In this document: positions 48,232 to 59,104 of the stretch, in pieces | How the letters are laid out: every line of letters begins with the position of its first letter | Position numbering within the stretch: position 1 is the first letter of the stretch | Assembly: GCA_000708835.1 (NCBI GenBank) | Contig: DF237414.1 | Coordinates: forward strand, 1 to 64,000 | Length of the DNA: 64,000 nucleotides | Reading direction: 5' to 3' | Source of the DNA: Klebsormidium nitens | Taxonomy: Eukaryota > Streptophyta > Klebsormidiophyceae > Klebsormidiales > Klebsormidiaceae | Program-made: the position numbers and the translations under genes | The notes under the pieces: model-generated | Seen by the model: only the letters and a program-made list of their open reading frames with translations | Database searches by the model: none | Told to the model about the DNA's origin: nothing

Positions 48232-49360
48232 TCAACCTTGTGTCGCGTTCCCTCCTTGCCTTTGCCCCAGTTTCCTGTGCTGGTCTTTCTGATACTGCAC
48301 ATATCCATACATTACCCCTGTGGCTATTAAAAGAAGGATCCCAAACGCCCGCCGAACGTACTGAAACAGTTTTCCCTTGGGCCCTAAGACCGGGTGCGAA
48401 TCTGGATACACGACTCCAGTAGTACACATGAAGATTCCAGAAAGGGTCCAAATGACAGTGAGGGGAGTCAGCGGGTAGAGGAGCATCCTCATGAACCAGG
48501 AGCGGGGCGCAGCTTCCACCGGGACGCTTGGGGCAACATCGGAAGGGCTCTGTAAAGAAGTTGAGAGAAGATGCTGAGGCTGTGGATCGGAACTCGAGCA
48601 TTCAGCTGCCTTTGCATGATTGGACTGGGAGTCGATCAGCCCTTTTGGGGCGGTTCGTAGGAGCTCTTGGGGCTACAAAGCACAAAAAGTTCAGGCACTA
48701 GAGACCTTTTCATAGGCAGTAAAGAGAGATGAGTATTTGCTAGTGGGGGCCTTTGAAGTTGCTGCCGTGGAGAGTAAGGAGGGGAATGTGAGCTAGCCGG
48801 TGTCGCATGGAGCTGGCTTACAAAAGCAGGGACCATAAATGGCTTATGCTTCTGATGAAGAACAGACTAAACGACTGGCCATTTGGATATAATAGCAACA
48901 TGATTGCCAGCGTCTTTCGTAGCAAGCTGCGCATCATAGCTGCACGTTTGCTGGGGACCCAGACTGGACTGCTCGCACAGCACAAAATGCAAAAGGTAGC
49001 TTGAGGCCTAAAATCAGGTCACCTTGCTCAGTTATAACAAGTTTTACCAGTAATGACGACGTGACAAAGAGCTCATGGGCTGTGCAACAATACTCTGAGG
49101 AAATCGTAGATTGGGCTTTTGCCCATTGCAGAGGCGGGACACGTGACGAAAATCCTCCGTGGCAGATTGTACTGGTAATCTTCTTTCGTCAGCATTTCTT
49201 GAATAGCGAGATTTGGGAGACTGCAGGACCTCGAGCTCACCGTTTCGACGTTCTTGCTCTTTTTCGACGCCTTCCCCTTCTTGCTTGCCTTGGTTGCCTC
49301 AGAAGCAGAGGACGAACTGAGACGCCTCTGAACTTCCCGCCCTGATCTGGTGAGCACCAT
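48232..49360 (-). CDS. Small predicted two-helix membrane protein, unrecognised
   Basis: Two minus-strand exons, 49360-49241 and 48672-48232, donor GTGAGC and acceptor TTTGTAG, both phase 0, 186 residues. I do not recognise the family. Residues 1-40 are Ser/Lys-rich and basic (MVLTRSGREVQRRL, then KKGKASKKSKN), resembling a nuclear localisation or histone-like tail. Residues 41-97 are a Gln/Ser-rich linker. Two hydrophobic helices follow at about 103-128 (LLYPLTPLTVIWTLSGIF) and 148-166 (FGILLLIATGVMYGY), with a hydrophilic loop VYPDSHPVLGPKGKLF. The tail is polar. An alternative acceptor (TTTACAG before AGCCCTTCC, in frame) would shorten the linker by 41 residues. The basic head plus two helices could suit an inner nuclear membrane protein, which is speculation. 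Confidence 0.6.
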
Positions 49361-50774
49361 GGTCACTTTTGGACGTAATGAGCTGAATCGTTAGCTCAGG
49401 AAAATATTTGGAAGCTGGGGCGAGGAAAAAGCTAAGCGAGTCTCTGACACGCCGGCAGGTGTCAGCCACAACAAAGTGGACGTCAGCTGTAAAAAGCAGA
49501 GCTGCAGTGAAGCTCCTGTGCTGCCACCCTCTTTATTTCGTTTTGCTTTGAAACCACTTGCGCCACAGGAGCCTATCCAGAATGTTGCTGTCAGTAGTTG
49601 AGCTGGTTGCTCAGCAATCAATTCAAGCTGCTTGCATTGTGTAGAAGACCCGTTAGGTGCCAGCGGAGTACGGTAGTATGTACCGTCTGGCTCCCTTGCG
49701 ACCAATCTTGCAGGAAAGAGGCGAGCTAGCTGGACATGATCTGCCATGCCCTCGTGAGCACAGAAAATTTATTGATGGATCACGGTGTGGTGCAGCAGAA
49801 TCTATCTGTTTGGTTCATGCCGGCTAACCTGCGTAAGAAACGCGCGCAACGACGTATGCCAGGAATTTGAAACCGTCGATATGACGGCAATCGACGGTAC
49901 GGATCGCTAGCTGCCAAGCATGGTCCCAGAATACGCTTAGGCTCTGCCCGCGGCATATGCGCGGGCAGCCCGCGGCCGGCCGCCCACTTTATACATACCT
50001 TGGTGCCCCGCATACGTCAACATCATTAAACCACCACCCGCGGTATTTAATCGGCCGAAGTGGTCGGGAGTCTCGCCAACGGTCACCGGAATACGAATTT
50101 CGGTCGAGGGCGCACGATCTGAATTCCATCAAAATTGACCTTATGCGAGGGCAAAACAGACGCATTTCTTCATCTTTTTCGGCGATTTCACTTCGCATAG
50201 CTCAGGTACAGTCATCCAAGAATGGTCAGATCGAAACCGCCGTTCGAAACGATGCAAAATGACTCATTTTGAGGGTGTTCTGGCATTTCTCGTATACATG
50301 CGCCATCGCGAAATTTCAAGTTCCGAAACTTGACTTTGGCAATCCTGACACCCAGGAGTATTTATACCGCGGGTGGTGGATTGTTGAACCTCAAAGCTCG
50401 TGCGTACTAGATTCAGCCCGGCGATCCGTCATGCACTGAGTTGCAAGCTAAAGTTCATAGTGAATTTCATGCCTGTAAAGCCGAATTCTGCGGGCAAAAT
50501 AAGGTTATGCAGATATGCGCCGCCATCAGACATGCACTCAGCTCGGCACGCGCAACCCATTTCGGCCAGGTCACTAGCCGCCATCAATGTACGCATTGAT
50601 TACACATCGGTACCGGTACACGTCGCAGCATCCACGTTGCATGTTGCCAACATTGTGTTGAATGTCAGAAAAGGTGTTTACCAAAAAAAGTCCTCTCTTC
50701 TATTTAACCGTTTCCTTTCTTGAATGTATGTATGGTTGATAGGCAGCACTCTCCTGCCAAAAGTTTCAGTCGAA
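49361..50774. other. Intergenic region with a GC-rich palindromic patch and a foldback element
   Basis: 1.4 kb between two minus-strand genes. It holds a GC-rich patch near 49945-49985 (GCCCGCGGCATATGCGCGGG, then CCCGCGGCCGGCCGCCC) and an inverted-repeat element described separately. No coding sequence could be supported. Confidence 0.5.
50016..50390. repeat. Foldback element with about 30-bp inverted ends
   Basis: The left end reads GTCAACATCATTAAACCACC and continues ACCCGCGGTATTTA. The right end (50358-50388) is its approximate reverse complement: TATTTATACCGCGGGTGGTG, then GATTGTTGAAC. The core CCACCACCCGCGGTAT is an exact match. The 300-bp interior is non-coding. It may be a small MITE, but no clear target duplication was found. 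Confidence 0.6.
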
Positions 50775-53700
50775 TCATCTGAGGTTGCAAAGCCGGGGTC
50801 GGTCGCACAGCTGTTGGCCGTGCCTCTTGATGAAGGAGAAGGTGAAATATGCGAAACCAATGTACAAGAAGGCCCAAGCAAAGTACTGCACGTTCAAGTT
50901 TGTGATGCCTGCACCAATCAAAGCGGCAAAGTCAGGAGGATTCCCTGGTTTTCTCCGACCAAAAACACCCGGAAGCTTGTTTCGCAAAGACTTTTGCCAA
51001 CGTCCTTCCAACTTCGCTGTGTGCCAGAGGCAATCGGTGCTTGTATTTCTCATGATTGAGATCAAAGAAGACAAATATCAATGGAATGGACGAGAGTCTG
51101 GTTGAGAGTGAGCTCCAACACAAACGGAGTCTGAAACCAAATCATGAAGTGAATGCACAATGAGCGCTCGGCAGAACGTCTCGCTCACGAGAATTCACAA
51201 CGGCTCACAGGAGCTCATGACCGGTCGAAAGAGCTTAAGACGTACCTCGTGTGGCATTCCAGATGGCCAGAGTTGCGGTCGCGATGAGGCCCGTCAGCAC
51301 GAGGGGCGTCCACTGCAGGGAGGGAAAAGTTCCACAAACTGAGGTTCAAAAGTTTCTCAAAGGTTTTTAAGGAAGATATGTAGGGTGTAGTCGGCTACAA
51401 GAGGGGCCAGGAATGTATGACCAAGCATTCAACAGACATGGACAGCGTGAAGCCAATAATGGAGCTCAAGAGTTACTCCCGCGATACGTCCAGCACCGTC
51501 CAGCACCAGAGGGGCTGCCTATCAAGCTGAATTCCCATTGTCGGACATGAAGTACGACCAAAGCGACGTTCGGCGTGTGTGGGAGCGCTTACCACTGTCA
51601 AGTTTCCGCCTCTCAGAGGAGGGGAGTCGTCCGTCACGGTGTAGTGCCCAGTCACCAGGTCCAAGGCGTCCTGTTGAGACAAGAGGTCACGAACTTAAAG
51701 AGGAAGTGGGGGAAAACCAGATCGCAGAGACATTCTGCCTAAATCAACAGGAGTACAAGAACGATACCAGATTAGAGGTAGGAGAGAATTGGAACAAATC
51801 TTGACTGCCGCACGAAAGGCTCAACGAGTATTTGATTCGGACCAAGTCTTCTTCGTCTGTCATGTGTCTAGCAAAAACAGGATGATACGCAGACTTTGTT
51901 GTAAGCTTGACGCCTTTTCAGCTCTGAACGCCGCCAGCAAAGCAGTAAATTCCAGAACGCTGGTTAGAATGTGGTTCTGACGATGTGACCGTACCTGTCG
52001 GTGGCCGTCAGTGAAGTTGTTGTAGTAGTACCGCGTGAGCGCATTCACACCGTCCTGGAGCAGCCCCCGGAAGCTACGGGTTCCGTACCTGCACTCAAAA
52101 TGCGGATGCTTACGTTTCTGCCAACCCGACAGGAATGGATGGCGGCAAAATGATACGATGCATAGACCCTAAGAGGGCTTGTGAGACGAAGAACATCCGA
52201 CCTCTTTGAATCTTTGCTGCTCCGTTTCTGCGCTTCGTTCGTCTTTTGCGCGGTTCTTCAAGTGCGTCTGTTAGCATGAAGCGTTCCCCTGTTGAAATGC
52301 TAGGACTGCTACCTTCCCAGCTGATTGAACCCTAGCAACCGCTGTCACCTAATCAGCACGGAAGCAATCTTACCTCACGAAGTCGCCCTTCAAGGCGCCT
52401 GTCCCGGCGTACTGCAGGCTGATTGCATCCCCATGGTCTGCCCAAACTGCATCATAAGATAAAGAAACAGATCAGATGTACGGATGTGCGAAATCATGAG
52501 AAAGCGCATATCAAATCAGGCGATACAAGGAGACTACAGGATGATCATACCTGGGCGGTAGATGTCCGCCACACGAAATTTAGGAGCACTTAGGAGCGCA
52601 GACATTTGGGGCCGTAAAGCTCCCGAAAACAGACAACTTCGACGAGCAAACGTTCGCCGGCACATGGTAAGGGTCTCGCACTCTTGCTTATGAGAGACCT
52701 TACAAAGAAACGAGTATGTTCTGCGTCTCCCCTTCTGGTAGCCGTGAATGAGCGAGCCAAATGTAATACGGCCGGCTCTGAGCGGACGTCCGGAGTGGTT
52801 TTTCCAGAGTGACTCGAAACACCATCCGCCAGACAAGCTAAGACGTACGACACGCATGTAACTAACAGAAGCCATGACGAGAAGGCAAACAGCGACAGCA
52901 GCGACGAGATCGACAAGGGTGCTCAACAGTCATCACTCACGGATCTTGTACTGCACGTCAAACGTGGGATGAGCCGCCACGATCTCGCTCTCGCTGAAGA
53001 CGCCCAGTCGGAACAGCTGCGCTTCCAACGCCTTCCTAGCCAGGACGCTCTGTGCAACAAAATCGAATTTTTGAAAAAGAAGAAGCAAAACGGCTTTGCC
53101 CAGCTAGTGCCGGCGAATCGGATCCTGGAGTTTGAGTATTAAGAGGTGTGAGTGTTCTAAGCAATCTGAGGTGCACGTGACATGGATACCGTCAGAGGCT
53201 GGCTCGCAGCCCCGCAGCTAATGGCATTAACGGCCTTTGTGGTCATTGTTAGGACCCAGCTCGACGAAAGCTCGCCGCAAAGAGACACACAACAGAGTAT
53301 GGAATGCTATCACTTACAAGCGCGTTCCTATAAAATAACTGTATTTTAATACGGACTGGCAACAGACGAATTGATACTCCTACAATCCGAGAAGCTGACT
53401 TGTAAAGGCGAATGACAACCGTCAACTCTAGCGACGCATAACAGGCTGTCACCCACTGGTGAGAAACTCTCAGCCACTATTCGCCTCAGGCCCGGCGCAA
53501 ATCAGCAGTGGTATCAGACTTGCTTACCTGGAACACGTTGGTTCTGTCCAGGCAGTCGATGCAGTTGGTCCTGACGACGCCCTTCTGCAGCTGGAGCACC
53601 TCGCCGTTGTCGCGGGCCAGGAAGTACCTGCAATTGCAAGCCGCGCTGTCAATCTTCGTTCCGATTGAACGACTTTGCATTGAAGTACGCACTGCGCTAG

Positions 53701-56700
53701 GTAAATGGCAACTTCACCAAGAGGATAGAGGTGACGGGCACACGGATGCACGATCTGATGTTGGCTCAATAATCTGCTGCATGCAAATGTCGCAAAAAAA
53801 ACCTGGCAATCAGAACATTGAGCAACTGTTGTCCTTGGATAGGGTAAAAAGCAGTGGCTTTTGCTACAGAGGGTCGATTTCGAAGTGACGTGCTTTCGTT
53901 GTTCCACGTTGGAATAAGAGGACTCTTTCCACGTTGGACTACCGGGGATCTTACAAAACTTACAAATGACCAGGTAAGAAGCTAGGCCTTCACAGAGCAG
54001 GCCCTGTTCAGCCCTCCAGCGTCGGAATCCCCCCCACAAATCATGCAAACGTCTAACGCTGAGAAGCTGGTCTCTCGCAGAGCAGGGCCTCTTCATCCGT
54101 CCAACTCACTTGTGCTCGCCCTCGACGGCGTCCCGGATCTTGGCCCACAGAATGTTGACCTTCTCAAAGTGCATGCGGCCGCACTCCTTGTGGAAGTCAA
54201 ACGGCCAATACCTGCAAGAAGAATCCAAACTCATTGAGTTTAGAATGTAAAGTTCAGTACCTTCCCGTCGGGCTATGCCTACATTGAAAGTACTGAAGCA
54301 CACAAGAGAGCCGGCCAAGGAAAATATTGCGGACCTATATTGGACCGACTTAAGCTGCTTCGAGACTCAGGACGGCCCACAGAAGCCTCTCAAACTAAGA
54401 CGATCCGCCTCTTAAGTCTGTAAACCAATCAAAATGTCACAACTCGTGAGAATCTGCTCGTGACGAAATTTGGAAAAGCTTCAAGAACGAGACTGGAAAT
54501 TGGCTACAACCTTAACGCCAGCCGGCTAGGGTGGCCTTCGAAAAAGCTCAACAGGCCCCTTTCTTGCAATATAAGAAGCTAGGGAGCCGAGTCATCCATG
54601 AAGACAAAGAAGGGCGGGAGCCAGCTAAGAGACAAGCAGAACTTCTCAGGGGTTTCTCGCTCCAACACGGAGCTTCCAAAAATTTGCACTCACGAGACGG
54701 CAGCATTTGTTTCGCTGATGACCGCCATCTCCTTCTTGTAGGCAGAACCGAGAACCGCCTCCCCGCCTTTCTGCAAACGAAGAAGGTGGGGTTACCCAAA
54801 AGTTGACAAACGATCTGATTGCACGGCATCGCGACTTTTACGCTGATTGAAACGTATAATCGGGTAGAAAGGCGACCACTGTTCCCGACGTCCCAAGCTC
54901 CACAGGCTACTTATCAATCAACGTAAGAATTCTTTGATGTATGACGTTCAGCAACTACAAAGCCCGCTGCGCACGTTACTGGTCGCCAGTATTGAGACCA
55001 CGTAGGCAAACTTGTTGCGACAATGGGGCCAATCTGGCACCTTTTAGGCGCCGAAAAGTAAGTTCGGAGTAGGCCCCTTTGGTATCAACCATACTCACGC
55101 GAACAGGTGGCACGTTGTTCTTCGGAAACCCGTGCTTGGAGATTGGTTGAAAGCAGCGCATGTTTTAGACCAGCGGAGTCGGGTTTGGAAACTTGCCTGG
55201 TTGACCAGATCAACGGCCACGATGCCGCCGTACGCCTTGCTCAACTTCTCGAAGTGCTGCTTGGCGACAGACATCTGAAACAAGAGGTACAAAAAGTCAG
55301 CCGACTTGCCGGTATTACATATGGTAATAGGACGATATGTAAGCTGAGTGTGTGACCAGGTTCGAAAAAGGCCTGTGGTCCTCTGGAAGATACTAGACAT
55401 GAGCAGTTTCGAACTCCTGCTTCAAGTTTACGTAAGTATCTCCACTTTAGATGCGGAAACAGAGCGAAGGTAAAAGACCTCGCAAAGCAAGTTCGCCGGT
55501 GCCGACGATATGATTAAATAATAGCTTCCTTGACTTTGTTTGATCGGCCAATTGCCAGACTAAGCCGGGCTTTCATCGAATCGCGAAGTGCCCTCAGGTC
55601 TGCAATCAGAGTCAGAATCATGTCAGCGACCGAAAGTGACCGGGCCTGACTTGCAAATAGTAGGGCAACTCCTCGGCTCAGTGAGAGCTCGCAAAAGTGG
55701 AAACACAGGATCTGTATAGAAGATAGGTAACTTACGCTGGTACTGGTCTCCACCGTTCTGATCTTCGGCTTCCATTTCAGGTCCACCACCTGGTCCCAGA
55801 AGATAGGGATTGAGCCCCGGACCTGCATCAAAAAATCAGAGACGCTGGATCAGCTTCACCCTCAATGATGTCTTGGCAAACAACAAAACGTGCGGGAACC
55901 TCAGGACGTCGGAAAACCCGTTGAAGATGCAATTCCTACAACTTCGCCTAATTATATCCGTTTTGATCGATAACAACGTGCCGCAATCTCACAGCTTCTA
56001 GATGCCCTGGCTGAAGCTGCAAGCAACCCCAACTCTTTCTTACTCGCAGACCCGTCCCCTTTGAGAATTGTTGCCTGGTTCCATTGACTCACTCGTCCCT
56101 TGCCGAAGCATGTGACCCTAAGTCGAGCCAAAGGAATCAGTCGGTTCCTCTCCAAAATGGGAGGTTAACAACATACCGGCATCTTTGCTACTAAGTCGAA
56201 ACGACGGCTTTGGGAGCATCGTCTCCCTGCCTACCTGGATGTATGACGCAACGTGGTTCGCAGTCAAGACGAGCTGCTCCGTCTCCACGAAGTTGGCCAC
56301 GTTCCCGGCCTTGTCTGCCCCTCGCCTCCACATGCGAGTGCCAATCCGGTCCGAGCTCCTCCTTGCTATCAGGGTGAGATCGAGCGCCTTGTTCTTGATG
56401 CCCTGCGCTTTCAGGGTCTGCACGCTACCTTGCATGATGGGGATGATGAACGGGTCCAACTGCAGAAGGGGAGTCAGTGGAATTGTTGAAAATCCATGAT
56501 TTAAAAGACGGCAACAGGAACGTCAGGCAAACCTAGTCTTCCGGATTTACGCTCAGTGATATGTTTATGCAGACCTCGCCCAGACATGATCAATCTGCTT
56601 TCTTTATCTGGCAAGACTTGCCGGTGCCAAGTCGAAACAAATAGGACGACGTCGGCGAGAGTTAGAACACACGTGGAATGCAGAAGAAAGAAAGTCCAGT

Positions 56701-58455
56701 TAACCGCACTCACCCGTTTCTTGATGAGAGGTTCGACAAGGTAGCGGTTCCAGAAGAAGCGCGGCTCCGCCTGTACGGACGCGGAAGAAAAGTTTGCGTT
56801 TGCATTCCGGATGAATTCCGGATGTCTCCAAGGAACCCCATTGTTCAGAGGGCCTTCCAAAAGACATCCTGCACTTCAAATGTTCATGCAAAAGCAACAG
56901 GTTGTACTGACGGTGTGAAATGTTTTTTTGAAGCCTATCCAGAGCTTTCGTATTCAGGCAAGAACTCTTTCATATCAAACTCACTCGTTCGGCCAAGGAA
57001 TCGGAACTCTTCCTCAACTCCAGTGCGAATGTTCACTGACAAAGTTATTGACAAAGCATGAGCTTTCACCTTCCGATCCAATATTTGTTTTAGCAAGTAT
57101 TTGCAAGACGGTTAAGCCCGCAAAGAGGGTGAACAAACATGTTACTGGAACAGGAAACATAAAATATACTGGTAATATTGACCGTAAGGACCAGCCAAAG
57201 GATCTCACTCGCTCATACTCCGGCTTTGCGAGGTCTTCCTTGTCAAGCGTGGCAAAGCTCTGTTGGCTGCAGCAACAGCCAAAAGATCCAGGTCAGATAA
57301 GAGGACTACTCTTACACTTGCTTCAATCACCCGGCAAAATCCACAGCAGCTTCAGACCAGTAATGCGCCACAGGCCTCATGAGGGCAACATTGCATTTCG
57401 GAATGAATCAGTCAAGGAAACTGGCTGCGCATAGGCCAGCATGCAAGGCGTACTGTCTTACTTTAGTGTGATATCTCCCTGGGGCGAAAAGTACAGGCCT
57501 GGCGCCGCCAAAGCGTGTCGGAGCAGAGTCAAGTAGACTTCTTCGTCGTGTTTCTGGACACAGAGGACTTTGGCATAAGCTGCCTATCAACTCCAATACA
57601 AGAAGCTAAGCTTATAGATTGAGCTGCCTTTACTGAACATGCAAAGTTTTCCAAGCTGAAAAATGGATTGAATCAGTGACTATGCACTATTCAAACCGAG
57701 GAATGCTCTGGAATGGTCACTCACTTGTGAAGAGGACAGCTGATCGCTGGAAGAAGAGCACTGCAGGATCCGTGTGCCTGTGATTTGGTACACCGGCTGC
57801 CCGCGCAGTGTTGCAACAAGCTCCCTGTTTGTGATCACAATAACGTACGTTCCTGCAGACAAGCAACTATCCCTTGTTGACATTGCAGAGTGCGGAGGTC
57901 TACAAGTGGTGGTGAAGGCCAGCAAATCTCAAGCCGAGGTTTCCTTGGACTCTTAAGATACTACGAGTCAGAAAGACCAATAAGGGCATGCACCTTGGAT
58001 TGCACTTAAAATGAGGTTGATCAGCTTTTTATAGTTACTTGGTGTCATGAGATGCATTGGGGGACTGACCTGCAATCAACTTGATCATGCCAACGACACC
58101 ATACACCTTCTCTCCCTGCAGAGGCTCAGCAGGTACACCTGCAATCAAGCGTTACAATTGGCAGTAACACTCAGAGTGTGAATCAAAGCTAGGCTGAAGA
58201 AGGCACTCGATTGAGGCATGAGCTGAGCTGATGAGCTTCATGGTTTGATTGGGTGTCTTCAAACGTAAGCGTCCCTCATTAGATCGTCACGCTGCAGAAG
58301 GAAATTGCCCGTAGAAACTCACTCTTTGTTGACACATCTCCAGTCTTCCTATCCACAATCAGCGCCTGTGATGGGGATCCGTTTGCAGCTTTCAGGACAA
58401 AGCTGCTCGGGCTCTCCTCAAGGTAGAATTGTGCGTGCAGAGTGTCGCCGCCCAT
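50775..58455 (-). CDS. SAC-domain phosphoinositide phosphatase, RHD4/SAC7-like
   Basis: Eighteen minus-strand exons: 58455-58323, 58138-58070, 57852-57725, 57583-57462, 57266-57209, 56770-56714, 56459-56235, 55822-55736, 55274-55197, 54770-54694, 54211-54110, 53627-53528, 53049-52941, 52446-52374, 52088-51995, 51670-51593, 51312-51246 and 50908-50775. Phases agree throughout and the product is 596 residues, almost the length of Arabidopsis RHD4. The intron after exon 9 starts with GC instead of GT. The SAC domain runs from about 50 to 500. It includes [17 protein letters not shown] and the catalytic Cx5R motif [13 protein letters not shown] (Cys401, Arg407). Two C-terminal membrane helices (about 531-550 and 559-580) and the tail [10 protein letters not shown] match ER/Golgi-type SAC1 enzymes, which remove phosphate from PI4P. 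Plant relatives guide tip growth and membrane traffic. Confidence 0.96.
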
Positions 58456-59104
58456 GATGACAGCGGGGGAGCTCTATTTTCAGTGCACCCTCTGGTTGAA
58501 GGCAGCAGATTCAAATCAGCACTGCAACAAGGCAATCAACTTGAGGTCTCGAATGCAGGCGCCTGCATGCTGTTTATCGACACAGAGCCCAGCAGATGTT
58601 GCATGCTGACTCCCTGGCTTGAAGTTGGAGCAGCTTGCTTCTGAGTTTTCAGAACAAAAGGCTGTCAAAAGAATCACATAAGCGAAGTCCAAATCAGCAA
58701 ATATATAAAGAAGTTGCAAGGTTGTTAAAAGTATTACATGAAAATCCGACATGAAGGCTTATTTGGCGCGAAACTTGGTCAGGCAGCCCGCCTTCTTATT
58801 GGATGTTTGTATATCCCCAATTTTGCTTATACAAACCTACTTGGGAAAAAGCGCTGCAAGCTACCTAGGTTAAACCTGAAAAGCAGCAGAGTTGAGAGGG
58901 AATCTTGAGCAGACCTGTGCTTTGCCTAGAAACCTTAGACTTTTTGAGAGTTGAACCTGTTTGAACCTAAAGTTTGATGGAAGGCCAGTGCTCATACATT
59001 GGCTATGAACTTCCTGCTTGGGGCCATACATGGTCGGAGGCAAATGTGCCAAAGCGCTGGGCTCCATAATAAAATCGGTGTTGTCTAAGACAAGAAGCTG
59101 AAAA
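58456..59104. other. Divergent promoter region, SAC phosphatase / EsV-1-7 gene
   Basis: 649 bp between two divergent start codons, presumably carrying both promoters. A short ORF at the left edge (58429-58644) is not supported. No core promoter motif stands out. Confidence 0.5.
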
